Positions 1-5,888 of a DNA stretch of 5,888 bases are shown here, in pieces. Numbering within the stretch: the stretch's first letter is position 1; each line of letters opens with the position of its first letter. Below the pieces are notes generated by a model. The model searched no databases and was not told where the DNA came from. It saw only the letters and a list, made by a program, of their open reading frames with translations. Made by a program: the position numbers and the translations under genes. Source of the DNA: Flammeovirgaceae bacterium (lineage in GTDB: Bacteria; Bacteroidota; Bacteroidia; Cytophagales; Cyclobacteriaceae); contig CANGUI010000128.1 in NCBI GenBank assembly GCA_947457025.1, positions 1 to 5,888 of the forward strand, in the 5' to 3' direction.

Positions 1-106
1 CCTTGGGATACCCCAACAGCTCCGCATAGGTCTGGGCCAGTGTTGGCTGCCAGGCACTCACCCCTACAAGGGCAAAGAAGATTGTAATGCGAAAGTGTTT
101 TGTCAT
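1..106 (-). CDS. Secreted protein, N-terminal fragment (possible carbohydrate deacetylase)
   Basis: An ATG at 106-104 opens a minus-strand frame that runs off the left edge after 35 codons. It starts with a typical signal peptide: MTKHFR, then a hydrophobic core (ITIFFALVGVSAW), with likely cleavage after Ala24 in TLAQ. The mature protein begins QTYAELLGYPK. That short 'TYAE-LGYPK' start resembles, from memory, the mature N-terminus of secreted YdjC/ChbG-like or polysaccharide-deacetylase-like proteins of Bacteroidota, where a metal-binding HxDD motif soon follows. That motif would lie outside the window, so the function is only a suggestion. The start codon is 10 bp downstream of the stop of the PorP/SprF gene on the same strand, which suggests co-transcription. 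No Shine-Dalgarno sequence is evident, as is usual in this phylum. The reality of the gene is fairly secure; its identity is not. Confidence 0.65.
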   Translation of the reverse strand, partial: MTKHFRITIFFALVGVSAWQPTLAQTYAELLGYPK

Positions 107-116
107 CTCAGGCAGG

Positions 117-1193
117 CTAAAAATCAGGGCAAGGGATAACCAGTTTATCCTTCGGCGGCTTCCGCGGATTGCGAATCGGCCATGAATACACCAGACTGAT
201 TTCGTGGGAGCCGCCTGAACCTGGCCCAAGTCGGGAAATGGTGATGTCGTAGCTGTAGCCGATGTTGAGCACGTCTTTGGAGCCTTTCAGCGTCATCCCC
301 AGCAAAAGCACAATTGACTCATGGTTAATGATATTGTTGATGCTCTTGAAAGGAATGCCCCGGTACCAGGCACCCAGCACAATTGGCTCGAACGTAAAAT
401 AGGCCCCCACATCCATTTGCGTGAAAGGCCCTTGTTTTCGGTATTGAACAGCGGGAGCAATGCTGCGCTCCGACTTGCGCGAGTAAACGCCCTGTCCCAT
501 TATCCCTGGCCGAAAAAAGAATTTCCATCCGGCATGAGCAGAAAGTTTCATGGGTAGGTTGCTGTCTTCGCCTACAAGCGAGTTGTTGGGTTGCGTAAAA
601 TGGTGGGCGGCAAAACCCAACCAGGCATTCGGCGTATAGAACAGACCTCCACCGGAAAAATCCGGAAAGAAACGGTTGCCTCCACTCAATCCTTCACCTG
701 AATCACCTCCGATAAATTCGCCGGTATTGGGGTCGAACTGATTAGCGAAAGTCAGCCGCCCGAAGTTGATCGATCGTTGATAGATGGCAGCCTGAAATCC
801 GGGCCGGAATGACAACTTTTTGGTCAGCCGGAGTTGGTATGCATACTGGACGGCGAGGCTGATTGACTGGAGCCCGACCAGCCCCACATAATCGCGGGTG
901 AGAAGTGCCCCAACGCCGCTGTTTTTGTCTTCAAAGTAAAAGTCAGCAAATGCCGAGACGGTCGTAAAGTTTGCATCAACCCCAGGCCACTGATTACGGT
1001 AGTTCAGTCCCACGCGGCCTTGTTGAGATGATCCGGCGAAAGCCGGGTTGAGGTAGAGCGGGGCTGCGTAAAATTGTGAGTACTGCGGATCCTGCGCCAG
1101 CGCACCCGCCACATACACCAGGCTCGCCCACCACGCAAGGCCGATCCGAAAACAGCATGGCTTTATTTTTGGCATTCTACAAATAACGCGCAT
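117..1193 (-). CDS. PorP/SprF family type IX secretion system outer-membrane protein
   Basis: Complete gene, 358 residues from the chosen start, ending in TAG at 119-117. A signal peptide (core GLAWWASLVYVAGALA, cleavage near Ala33) is followed by family hallmarks: DPQYSQF (35-41), NPAFAG (49-54), the RVGLNYRNQWP strand (60-70), SYDITIS (314-320), GSHEISL near 328-334, and the terminal CPDF (355-358; the family often ends in CPxF). Length fits the roughly 300-350-residue family. Members are predicted outer-membrane beta-barrels; SprF is needed for SprB surface display, and PorP/SprF proteins serve type B T9SS substrates. The giant substrate-like protein encoded divergently from 1379 is the likely client (inference). 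Start choice: ATG at 1193 has an A-rich leader (AAAAAATCAAATA). ATG at 1175 gives a shorter, equally good signal peptide (MPKIKPCCFR). The frame is open to an ATG at 1274, but that would put a long non-signal stretch in front. Family call is secure, exact start is not. Confidence 0.93.
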   Translation of the reverse strand: MRVICRMPKIKPCCFRIGLAWWASLVYVAGALAQDPQYSQFYAAPLYLNPAFAGSSQQGRVGLNYRNQWPGVDANFTTVSAFADFYFEDKNSGVGALLTRDYVGLVGLQSISLAVQYAYQLRLTKKLSFRPGFQAAIYQRSINFGRLTFANQFDPNTGEFIGGDSGEGLSGGNRFFPDFSGGGLFYTPNAWLGFAAHHFTQPNNSLVGEDSNLPMKLSAHAGWKFFFRPGIMGQGVYSRKSERSIAPAVQYRKQGPFTQMDVGAYFTFEPIVLGAWYRGIPFKSINNIINHESIVLLLGMTLKGSKDVLNIGYSYDITISRLGPGSGGSHEISLVYSWPIRNPRKPPKDKLVIPCPDF

Positions 1194-1226
1194 TATTTGA
1201 TTTTTTGAAATAGTGTTCCTACAAAT
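1177..1226. repeat. Pair of 8-bp direct repeats (CTACAAAT) upstream of the porP-like gene
   Basis: CTACAAAT occurs at 1177-1184 and 1219-1226, read as ATTTGTAG on the minus strand toward porP. The flanks are also similar (TTC-TACAAAT and TTCCTACAAAT). The copies are 42 bp apart start to start, about four helical turns, so they would face the same side of the DNA. The first copy overlaps the inverted repeat at 1180-1199. This may be a regulator site pair, or it may be chance in an AT-rich leader. Confidence 0.25.
1180..1199. repeat. Near-perfect 20-bp inverted repeat over the porP-like start region
   Basis: CAAATAACGCGCATTATTTG pairs with its own reverse complement at 9 of 10 positions; only 1187/1192 mismatches, and this becomes a U-G wobble in minus-strand RNA. 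In the porP transcript it could fold into an 8-bp stem with a GCGC tetraloop. The candidate start ATG at 1193-1191 lies inside the stem, while the alternative ATG at 1175 lies just 3' of it. It could be a protein-binding site, a translation-controlling hairpin, or chance. Confidence 0.45.
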
Positions 1227-1378
1227 CGCCCGGACTCCCGGCCTGTCAGCCGAGCAAAGAACGGTGTTCAACACGCCCCTCGCAGATGTATAATGTTTTT
1301 TGTTTCAAAATGTATACTTTCGTGAGTAATGTGCGTTCTGTTTTTACAAGCAGTAACGTTACACGATTGCTTCCGGGT
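1194..1378. promoter_or_regulatory. Divergent intergenic control region between porP-like gene and giant adhesin gene
   Basis: A 185-bp gap separates the two head-to-head genes, so both promoters must lie here or inside the 5' ends of the genes. Visible elements: TATAAT at 1289-1294, TACTTTCG at 1315-1322 (plus strand, close to the Bacteroidota TAnnTTTG -7 element), a weak minus-strand TACATTTTG (complement of 1306-1314), a perfect 10-bp palindrome GTAACGTTAC at 1353-1362, and an 8-bp direct repeat reaching into the porP start. No Shine-Dalgarno precedes either gene. No RNA gene or terminator is visible in the gap. Confidence 0.6.
1315..1322 (+). promoter_or_regulatory. Candidate Bacteroidota -7 promoter element for the giant gene
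   Basis: TACTTTCG matches the Bacteroidota consensus TAnnTTTG at all but one position and lies 56 bp before the chosen ATG at 1379. That would give a leader of about 50 nt. The nearest upstream TTG (1300-1302) is only 12 bp away, shorter than the usual 17-23 bp spacing, so the -33 element is poor. TATAAT at 1289-1294 is an alternative. This is based on sequence matching only. Confidence 0.35.
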
Positions 1379-4300
1379 ATGAATTTATCTTCTTTTTGTT
1401 CGATGGGATGGAGGGTGTCGGTTGTTCTTTGGGTGTTGGTGAGCCAATTTAAATTGAGCGCCCAACCCCTTACAGGTACAAATTGGTATTTTGGTAATTC
1501 CAGTCGGGGCCTGCAATTCAGCCGCGGCACGAGCCAGCCGGTGGTCCTTACAAATCAGGCAATTCCTTTTGGTACGGGTGGCAGTGCTGTAGCAAGCGAT
1601 CCGGGTAGCGGCAACCTGCTGTTCTATTCCGATGGAATTTCCATTTTCGATGCCTGCCACCAACGGATGCCGAATGGTTCCGGGTTGTCCGGTACTGGCG
1701 CAGCCAATCAACCGGTTGCCATCTGCAAAGTGCCGGGACAGACTTCGCGCTATTTCGTTTTCACCAACTCTGCATCATTCACTACGGGTGGTACCATTCA
1801 GTTTTCGGTCGTGAATCTGGCGTTGTTTGGCAATGCGGTATTTCCTGCACCGGCTCTGGGTGATGTTGAAACGAAGAATACGGCTGTACCTGGATTGACA
1901 AACCGATCGGAGGGTATGATCGTGATTGGTCACGCCAATGGGGAGGATTTCTGGTTGGTTACCCACCAGAACGGATCAAGAAACTATTCGGTTACCTTGA
2001 TCAATGCAGCGTCTTTTACGGGCGGTACGTTTACCACCACGAGCTTCAACGGATTTGGAGTCCCCACAACGGTGGCAAATTTCGCCTTTCATGAAACGAC
2101 GCGCCGGCTGGCTGTGGCAGCCCAGGACAGCCGCACCGATGCAATCATTCTGAATTTCAACAACACTACAGGTGTCCTGAGTTTTGATCGAACTATTTTC
2201 AATTCCGGGATTACTACGACTACATCACAATCGATTTATGATATGGAATGGAGTGCCACCGGCCGGTTTCTGTATGTATCGCGCCATGGTGAGCCCGGTG
2301 TAGACGCGGCCGTGTTTCAGTATGATTATGCCAACACCAACGTAACGCTCGCCCCGGTTTTGCCGACAGCTCCATTTCGGAGTTATGGTTTGCAAATGGC
2401 ACTGGATAGTTCCATCTACCACCTCTACCAGAGCACTGCTGCCGGTCCTTTTCTGGTTGGCCGGTTTTCGCGAACCGATACAGTGGCGGCCGGCGTACAA
2501 TACCAGGCGCTGCCGTTCGGGTCGGTAGATTTTGCAGCCACGCAGTTTCCTGCCTTTCTTGCCCGAGACACCGTTGACATCCGCCTCTCTTTCACAACCG
2601 CCGGCACCTGTCAAAATTCTCCCACCGCATTTTTTCCGGTGGTACAGCCCGCCGCGGATAGTCTGGTTTGGAACTTCGGAGACTCCAACTTTGGCCGAGG
2701 GACAAGCCCTATACACACCTACGAGACTGCGGGAAGTTTTAACGTCCGGCTCTACGCGTTCTACCGCGGGCAAGTCGACTCCGTTGCCCGGAGTGTTGCA
2801 ATCAACGCTTTTCCGTTGCAAATCAATCTTGTGCCCGATACGACCGCTTGCCGCAGTGAGTTTCCACCGCCAAGGGGATCTTCTTCTCCCCGTCAGTTTC
2901 AGGTGCGCGCGAATGTGCAGGGGGGCACCCCAACTTCCATTGTCTGGTCGAATGGTGATACAGGTCCACTCCTGACACCCGACTCGGCAGGCTATTACTA
3001 TGTAGTAGTAACGGATGCGGGCGGATGTCGTGGATATGCAGGTGTAAATGTGCGCGAGTACGGACTGCAAAATCAAACCGCCAACAAATGGTACTTCGGC
3101 CGCAGAGCGGGCATCGATTTTAATTTTACACCTCCACGCCCGCTTAGCGAAAGCGCTATGGATGCCCCCGAGGGGTGCGCGATCGTCTGCGATCGCAACG
3201 GCGAAACCATTTTTTACACCGATGGTAATGCCGTGTTCGACCGAACCCATACGCAAATCGATACCGGCATTGGCGGCGACCCAGACGCCACACAATCTGC
3301 CATGATTGTTCCTGTCCCCGGAGATGAAACGTTATACTACATTTTTACAACGCAGGCGATCAACGGCACGGCACTGAACGAACTGCGGTACTCCCTTTTC
3401 GATCTCAAACCCAATAACGGCCGGGGTGCCATCGTTCAGAAGAACACGCTGCTTTTTGCGCGGTCTACCGAGCGTATCACCGCTACCGATTCGTGGTTGA
3501 TCGCCCATGAATATGGCAATAACTATTTCCGCGCCTATCCAATCCGGAATACCGGCATCGGTGATCCCGTGATTTCCAGCATCGGCTCTGAGCATGTGTT
3601 TAAAGTGGTTGAGAACGGGCAGGGTTATATGAAACTGGGACCGGGAAACAACCTCGCGGTACCCATCAGCACACCAGGTACCAGCAACCGGATTGAGTTG
3701 TTCACCCTCAACGACTCCACCGGGCGGATTTCCAATCTGCGTCCGATCAACCTCAACCAGCCAACCGGCCAAGTGTACGGCGTGGAGTTTTCCAACGGTG
3801 GCAGTAAGCTTTTTGCTACTGTAAAGGCGGCGGCCAATTCATTCTTTTTTGAATATTTCATCGATTCGGTTGGCCGCCCATTTTTCAAACAACGGCTTTC
3901 GCGTACGCAGGAGTTGGGTGCGCTCCAAATTGCTCCGGACGGACAAATCTACATGGCCATTAATGGCAGTAATGTACTCGGTACGGTACAGGCAGTAGAC
4001 GACACCACCCGCCTGAGTTCGGTTAATTTTACCGGATTCAATCTGGCCACCGGCACCAACAGCCGCCTGGGGTTGCCCAACTTCCGCCGCTTCAACAACA
4101 ACGCTTTTGGTGGTCCTGCCGCCGGATTCACGGGTATTTGCCTGGGCGACACCACCCGTTTTACCGCAACACCCACAGATCCTATTGACGTAATCAATTG
4201 GTTTTTCGGTGATGGTGGCAGTGCATCCGGTGTGGAAGCAGATCACCTTTACGCCACTGAAAATGCTTTTACGGTGACTACAAATTTTACCAATCGCTGC

Positions 4301-5888
4301 GGCCTCGATACTACGTTGGTGCAGACAGTGCGCATCGTGGCACCACCGCCGCCGCCTACATTGGTCAGTGCGGCCTTGTGTACCGGGCCCGTGACGTTGA
4401 ATGCCAACGCCAATAACGTTCCCGACCTCACGCACCTGTGGAGTACCGGCGCAACAACTCCCACTCTTGTGGTGAGCGAACCCGCGCTTGTTAACGTAAC
4501 CAGCACCAACCAGGCCGGGTGCTCATCGCAGGCGGAGGCGCTTGTGGCAGATAACCGGCAGCAGGTAGACCTCGGCCCAAACCTGACTATCTGCGAGGAT
4601 AATGCCACGCCGGCACTCAACGCACAAAACCCGGGAGCAACTTACCAATGGCTGATCAACGGCGTTGCTGCCGGTACGGCGCAATCACGGTTTGTGGATA
4701 CCACCGCGCCCGGAGTTTTTCAGTATCAGGTCAGCGTCACTGATACGGTAACCAATTGTACTGTTACCGATACGAAAACCTACACCATCAACGTATCGCC
4801 GGCCTTTACGCTTACAGGGACAAATCCGGCCACTTGCGGTTCGCCTACCGGTACTATTACCCTTAGCCTGGCAGCATCCGCCACGCCGGTCGGGCCTTAC
4901 CAGTTTTTCCTGAGCGGGCCGGGTGGTTTCAATCAGCAAGGCATTGATCAGGCTGCGCCATCCGTTGTCGGACCGATAACCGGGAGGGTGGCCGGCACCT
5001 ATTCGGTAGTGGTTACTGACCAAGTATCGGGTTGTTCGCTTTCGTCTTCCGTGGGGCTGTCAGACGCCTCGTTTACAATCACGGCTACGCCCGTACCTCC
5101 GAACTGTGCACCGGTGGCGTACAATGTTGTAACTACGGCCGCCGCTCCGCTGCAAAATGTTCTCATCACCAACAGTAGCACGGGCGCAACAGTTACGCTG
5201 ACCGGCCAGCCGGCATCTTTTGCAACACCGGGCCTCGCGGCTGGAAACTACGTATTGCAGGTGACTGACAATGCGGGCTGTATCAGATCAACCAACCTCA
5301 CCGTTACACCAGCGCCGCAGGTACCGATTACGCTTACTCCGAATTTGTGTACGCTCACGCTCACCGCCACCGGTGCAAATACGTACACGTGGAGCAGCGT
5401 ACCTTCAGCGGCCATAAGCGGATCTACCAATCAGGCCACGATCAATCTGGCGCCCAATGCCGGCAATGCCACTTTCACCGTAACGGCCTCCGCTCCGGGT
5501 CAGTGTCCGACAACCCAGGCAATAACGCTCGCGGTCGGTCCGGCGCTGGGTATTCCTTCGCTCGTTCAATCGCCGGCGTGCGCCACTGCTGTCACCGTAT
5601 CCGTTACTCCGGCCGGTCCATATATCTACCGATGGTACCGCAACGGCTCACGCGATAACAGCCTGGGCGGTAGCAACCAAACGTTCTCAATAGCTCAGAA
5701 CGGAATAACGCTGGCGGTGGAGATTTTTGATCCCGTGTCGGGCTGTACCACACCCCGCAGTAGTCCTATCACGCTGCAAGTGATCGGAGAATTGCGGGTT
5801 GGGCTAACCTCTACGCCTCCCTGCCAGGACGGGCAGCCGTTTACGCTAACGGCCAATCCTACTCTTGCGAATCCTGCCTTTGTGTGGC
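1379..5888 (+). CDS. Giant secreted T9SS-type adhesin with two propeller-PKD modules and SprB-like repeats (3' end outside window)
   Basis: I translated this frame codon by codon: 1503 codons without a stop, still open at the right edge. Signal peptide: MNLSSFCSMGWR, then hydrophobic VSVVLWVLV, cleavage near SAQ (27-29). Domains by residue: propeller-like region 1 about 33-395 (WYFG 36-39, FYSDG 82-86); PKD 1 about 403-476 (WNFGD 431-435); Ig-like 484-562 (ending AGYYYVVVTDAGGC, 537-550); propeller 2 about 568-907 (WYFG 571-574, FYTDG 612-616, YYIF 653-656, YGVEFS 800-805, LGLPNF 897-902); PKD 2 about 913-987 (WFFGDG 941-946); a Pro-rich linker near 988-993; then Ig-like and SprB-like modules to the edge. 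This architecture is common in Bacteroidota proteins that end in a gliding-motility-associated type B sorting domain, which would be beyond the window. Expected role: surface adhesin or mobile surface filament, ligand unknown. No Shine-Dalgarno. ATG 1403 is a possible later start; in-frame ATGs at 1286 and 1310 would bury the signal peptide behind an N-terminal extension. Confidence 0.9.
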   Translation, partial: MNLSSFCSMGWRVSVVLWVLVSQFKLSAQPLTGTNWYFGNSSRGLQFSRGTSQPVVLTNQAIPFGTGGSAVASDPGSGNLLFYSDGISIFDACHQRMPNGSGLSGTGAANQPVAICKVPGQTSRYFVFTNSASFTTGGTIQFSVVNLALFGNAVFPAPALGDVETKNTAVPGLTNRSEGMIVIGHANGEDFWLVTHQNGSRNYSVTLINAASFTGGTFTTTSFNGFGVPTTVANFAFHETTRRLAVAAQDSRTDAIILNFNNTTGVLSFDRTIFNSGITTTTSQSIYDMEWSATGRFLYVSRHGEPGVDAAVFQYDYANTNVTLAPVLPTAPFRSYGLQMALDSSIYHLYQSTAAGPFLVGRFSRTDTVAAGVQYQALPFGSVDFAATQFPAFLARDTVDIRLSFTTAGTCQNSPTAFFPVVQPAADSLVWNFGDSNFGRGTSPIHTYETAGSFNVRLYAFYRGQVDSVARSVAINAFPLQINLVPDTTACRSEFPPPRGSSSPRQFQVRANVQGGTPTSIVWSNGDTGPLLTPDSAGYYYVVVTDAGGCRGYAGVNVREYGLQNQTANKWYFGRRAGIDFNFTPPRPLSESAMDAPEGCAIVCDRNGETIFYTDGNAVFDRTHTQIDTGIGGDPDATQSAMIVPVPGDETLYYIFTTQAINGTALNELRYSLFDLKPNNGRGAIVQKNTLLFARSTERITATDSWLIAHEYGNNYFRAYPIRNTGIGDPVISSIGSEHVFKVVENGQGYMKLGPGNNLAVPISTPGTSNRIELFTLNDSTGRISNLRPINLNQPTGQVYGVEFSNGGSKLFATVKAAANSFFFEYFIDSVGRPFFKQRLSRTQELGALQIAPDGQIYMAINGSNVLGTVQAVDDTTRLSSVNFTGFNLATGTNSRLGLPNFRRFNNNAFGGPAAGFTGICLGDTTRFTATPTDPIDVINWFFGDGGSASGVEADHLYATENAFTVTTNFTNRCGLDTTLVQTVRIVAPPPPPTLVSAALCTGPVTLNANANNVPDLTHLWSTGATTPTLVVSEPALVNVTSTNQAGCSSQAEALVADNRQQVDLGPNLTICEDNATPALNAQNPGATYQWLINGVAAGTAQSRFVDTTAPGVFQYQVSVTDTVTNCTVTDTKTYTINVSPAFTLTGTNPATCGSPTGTITLSLAASATPVGPYQFFLSGPGGFNQQGIDQAAPSVVGPITGRVAGTYSVVVTDQVSGCSLSSSVGLSDASFTITATPVPPNCAPVAYNVVTTAAAPLQNVLITNSSTGATVTLTGQPASFATPGLAAGNYVLQVTDNAGCIRSTNLTVTPAPQVPITLTPNLCTLTLTATGANTYTWSSVPSAAISGSTNQATINLAPNAGNATFTVTASAPGQCPTTQAITLAVGPALGIPSLVQSPACATAVTVSVTPAGPYIYRWYRNGSRDNSLGGSNQTFSIAQNGITLAVEIFDPVSGCTTPRSSPITLQVIGELRVGLTSTPPCQDGQPFTLTANPTLANPAFVW
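1475..4549 (+). repeat. Tandem duplication of a propeller - PKD - Ig-like module inside the giant gene
   Basis: Module 1 covers residues about 33-562 (nt 1475-3064) and module 2 residues about 568-1057 (nt 3080-4549). Each has the same order: a WYFG-starting propeller region, a PKD domain with a W-x-F-G-D core (431-435 and 941-945), and an Ig-like domain with a WSxG core (W523, W1021) ending in a GC (C550, C1048). Matching landmarks: WYFG 36/571, FYSDG 82 and FYTDG 612, YFVF 125 and YYIF 653, WLVTH 192 and WLIAH 706, YDMEWS 287 and YGVEFS 800, FPAF 390 and LPNF 899. The copies are strongly diverged and I see no long DNA-level identity, so the duplication is old or reflects domain shuffling. 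Confidence 0.75.
4802..5888 (+). other. SprB-like / Ig-like repeat array region of the giant protein
   Basis: Residues 1142-1503 form a run of about 70-90-residue beta-rich modules. Module A (1142-1229) and module B (1230-1313) carry the SprB-repeat signature near their ends: AGTYSVVVTD...GC at 1205-1219 and AGNYVLQVTDNAGC at 1288-1301. Module C (1314-1388), module D (1389-1470) and module E (from 1471, cut by the window edge) are Ig-like with one cysteine near the start and one near the end (C1324/C1376, C1401/C1456, C1482/outside). Composition is rich in Thr, Ala, Val, Asn, Gly and Pro and poor in Lys, as expected for an extracellular stalk. The modules are not near-identical at DNA level. 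Confidence 0.7.

Noticed and set aside
107..116. Possible terminator or regulatory site between the porP stop and the next gene
   Set aside because: The gap is only 10 bp with no stem-loop or T-run, which is more consistent with an operon junction.
321..557. Plus-strand small open frame opposite the PorP-like gene
   Set aside because: It lies entirely antisense to conserved PorP/SprF coding sequence and has no recognisable features.
1306..1314. Minus-strand TACATTTTG as a promoter for the porP-like operon
   Set aside because: The spacing inside the element is one base longer than TAnnTTTG and no matching -33 element is visible. It is too weak to list as a separate promoter.
1353..1362. Perfect 10-bp palindrome GTAACGTTAC between the promoter candidate and the ATG
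   Set aside because: Ten-base palindromes are common by chance and it does not extend beyond 10 bp, so it is mentioned only as part of the intergenic region.
2225..3295. Long open frame on the minus strand (356 codons) inside the giant gene
   Set aside because: It is antisense to propeller 1, PKD 1 and the start of propeller 2, all of which show clear family motifs on the plus strand. Its translation is rich in Arg, Cys, Gly and His with no domain pattern, typical of a shadow frame.
3839..4435. Minus-strand open frame of 198 codons
   Set aside because: Antisense to propeller 2 and PKD 2 of the giant protein. The translation is low-complexity (Arg, Gly, Cys rich), with no signal peptide or motif.
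5347..5658. Plus-strand open frame of 103 codons in a different frame within the SprB-like array
   Set aside because: The giant frame is continuous through this stretch with regular Cys-bracketed modules, and the alternative frame is His/Arg/Ser-rich without motifs. I also saw no sign of a frameshift.

Overview
The window looks like chromosomal DNA of a member of the Bacteroidota with a type IX secretion system (T9SS). It has roughly balanced GC, no clear Shine-Dalgarno sequences, a PorP/SprF-family outer-membrane protein, and a giant secreted protein built from PKD, Ig-like and SprB-like modules. This combination is typical of gliding or adhesive free-living Bacteroidota (Saprospiria, Cytophagia, Chitinophagia, Flavobacteriia). 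The class cannot be fixed from the sequence alone.

Layout: positions 1-106 (minus strand) hold the first 35 codons of a secreted protein, possibly a carbohydrate deacetylase. Positions 117-1193 (minus) hold a complete PorP/SprF-family protein, with the partial gene starting 10 bp downstream of its stop, so the two probably form an operon. Positions 1194-1378 are a divergent control region with a candidate Bacteroidota-type promoter and short palindromes; a near-perfect 20-bp inverted repeat overlaps the porP start. From 1379 to the end of the window one uninterrupted plus-strand reading frame (1503 codons, still open) encodes a giant cell-surface protein.

The large protein has a signal peptide followed by a [beta-propeller - PKD - Cys-bracketed Ig-like] module present twice in tandem. 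A run of Ig-like/SprB-like domains follows, nearly all with one cysteine pair. The C-terminus, where a T9SS type B (gliding-motility-associated) sorting domain would be expected, lies outside the window.

Working model (inference): the giant protein is exported by the T9SS and held at the surface by a PorP/SprF partner, and the adjacent divergent PorP/SprF gene is the natural candidate. PorP/SprF genes are often co-directional with and next to their giant substrate, so the head-to-head arrangement here and the duplicated propeller module are the most noteworthy points. I see no RNA genes, CRISPR array, insertion sequence or phage feature.
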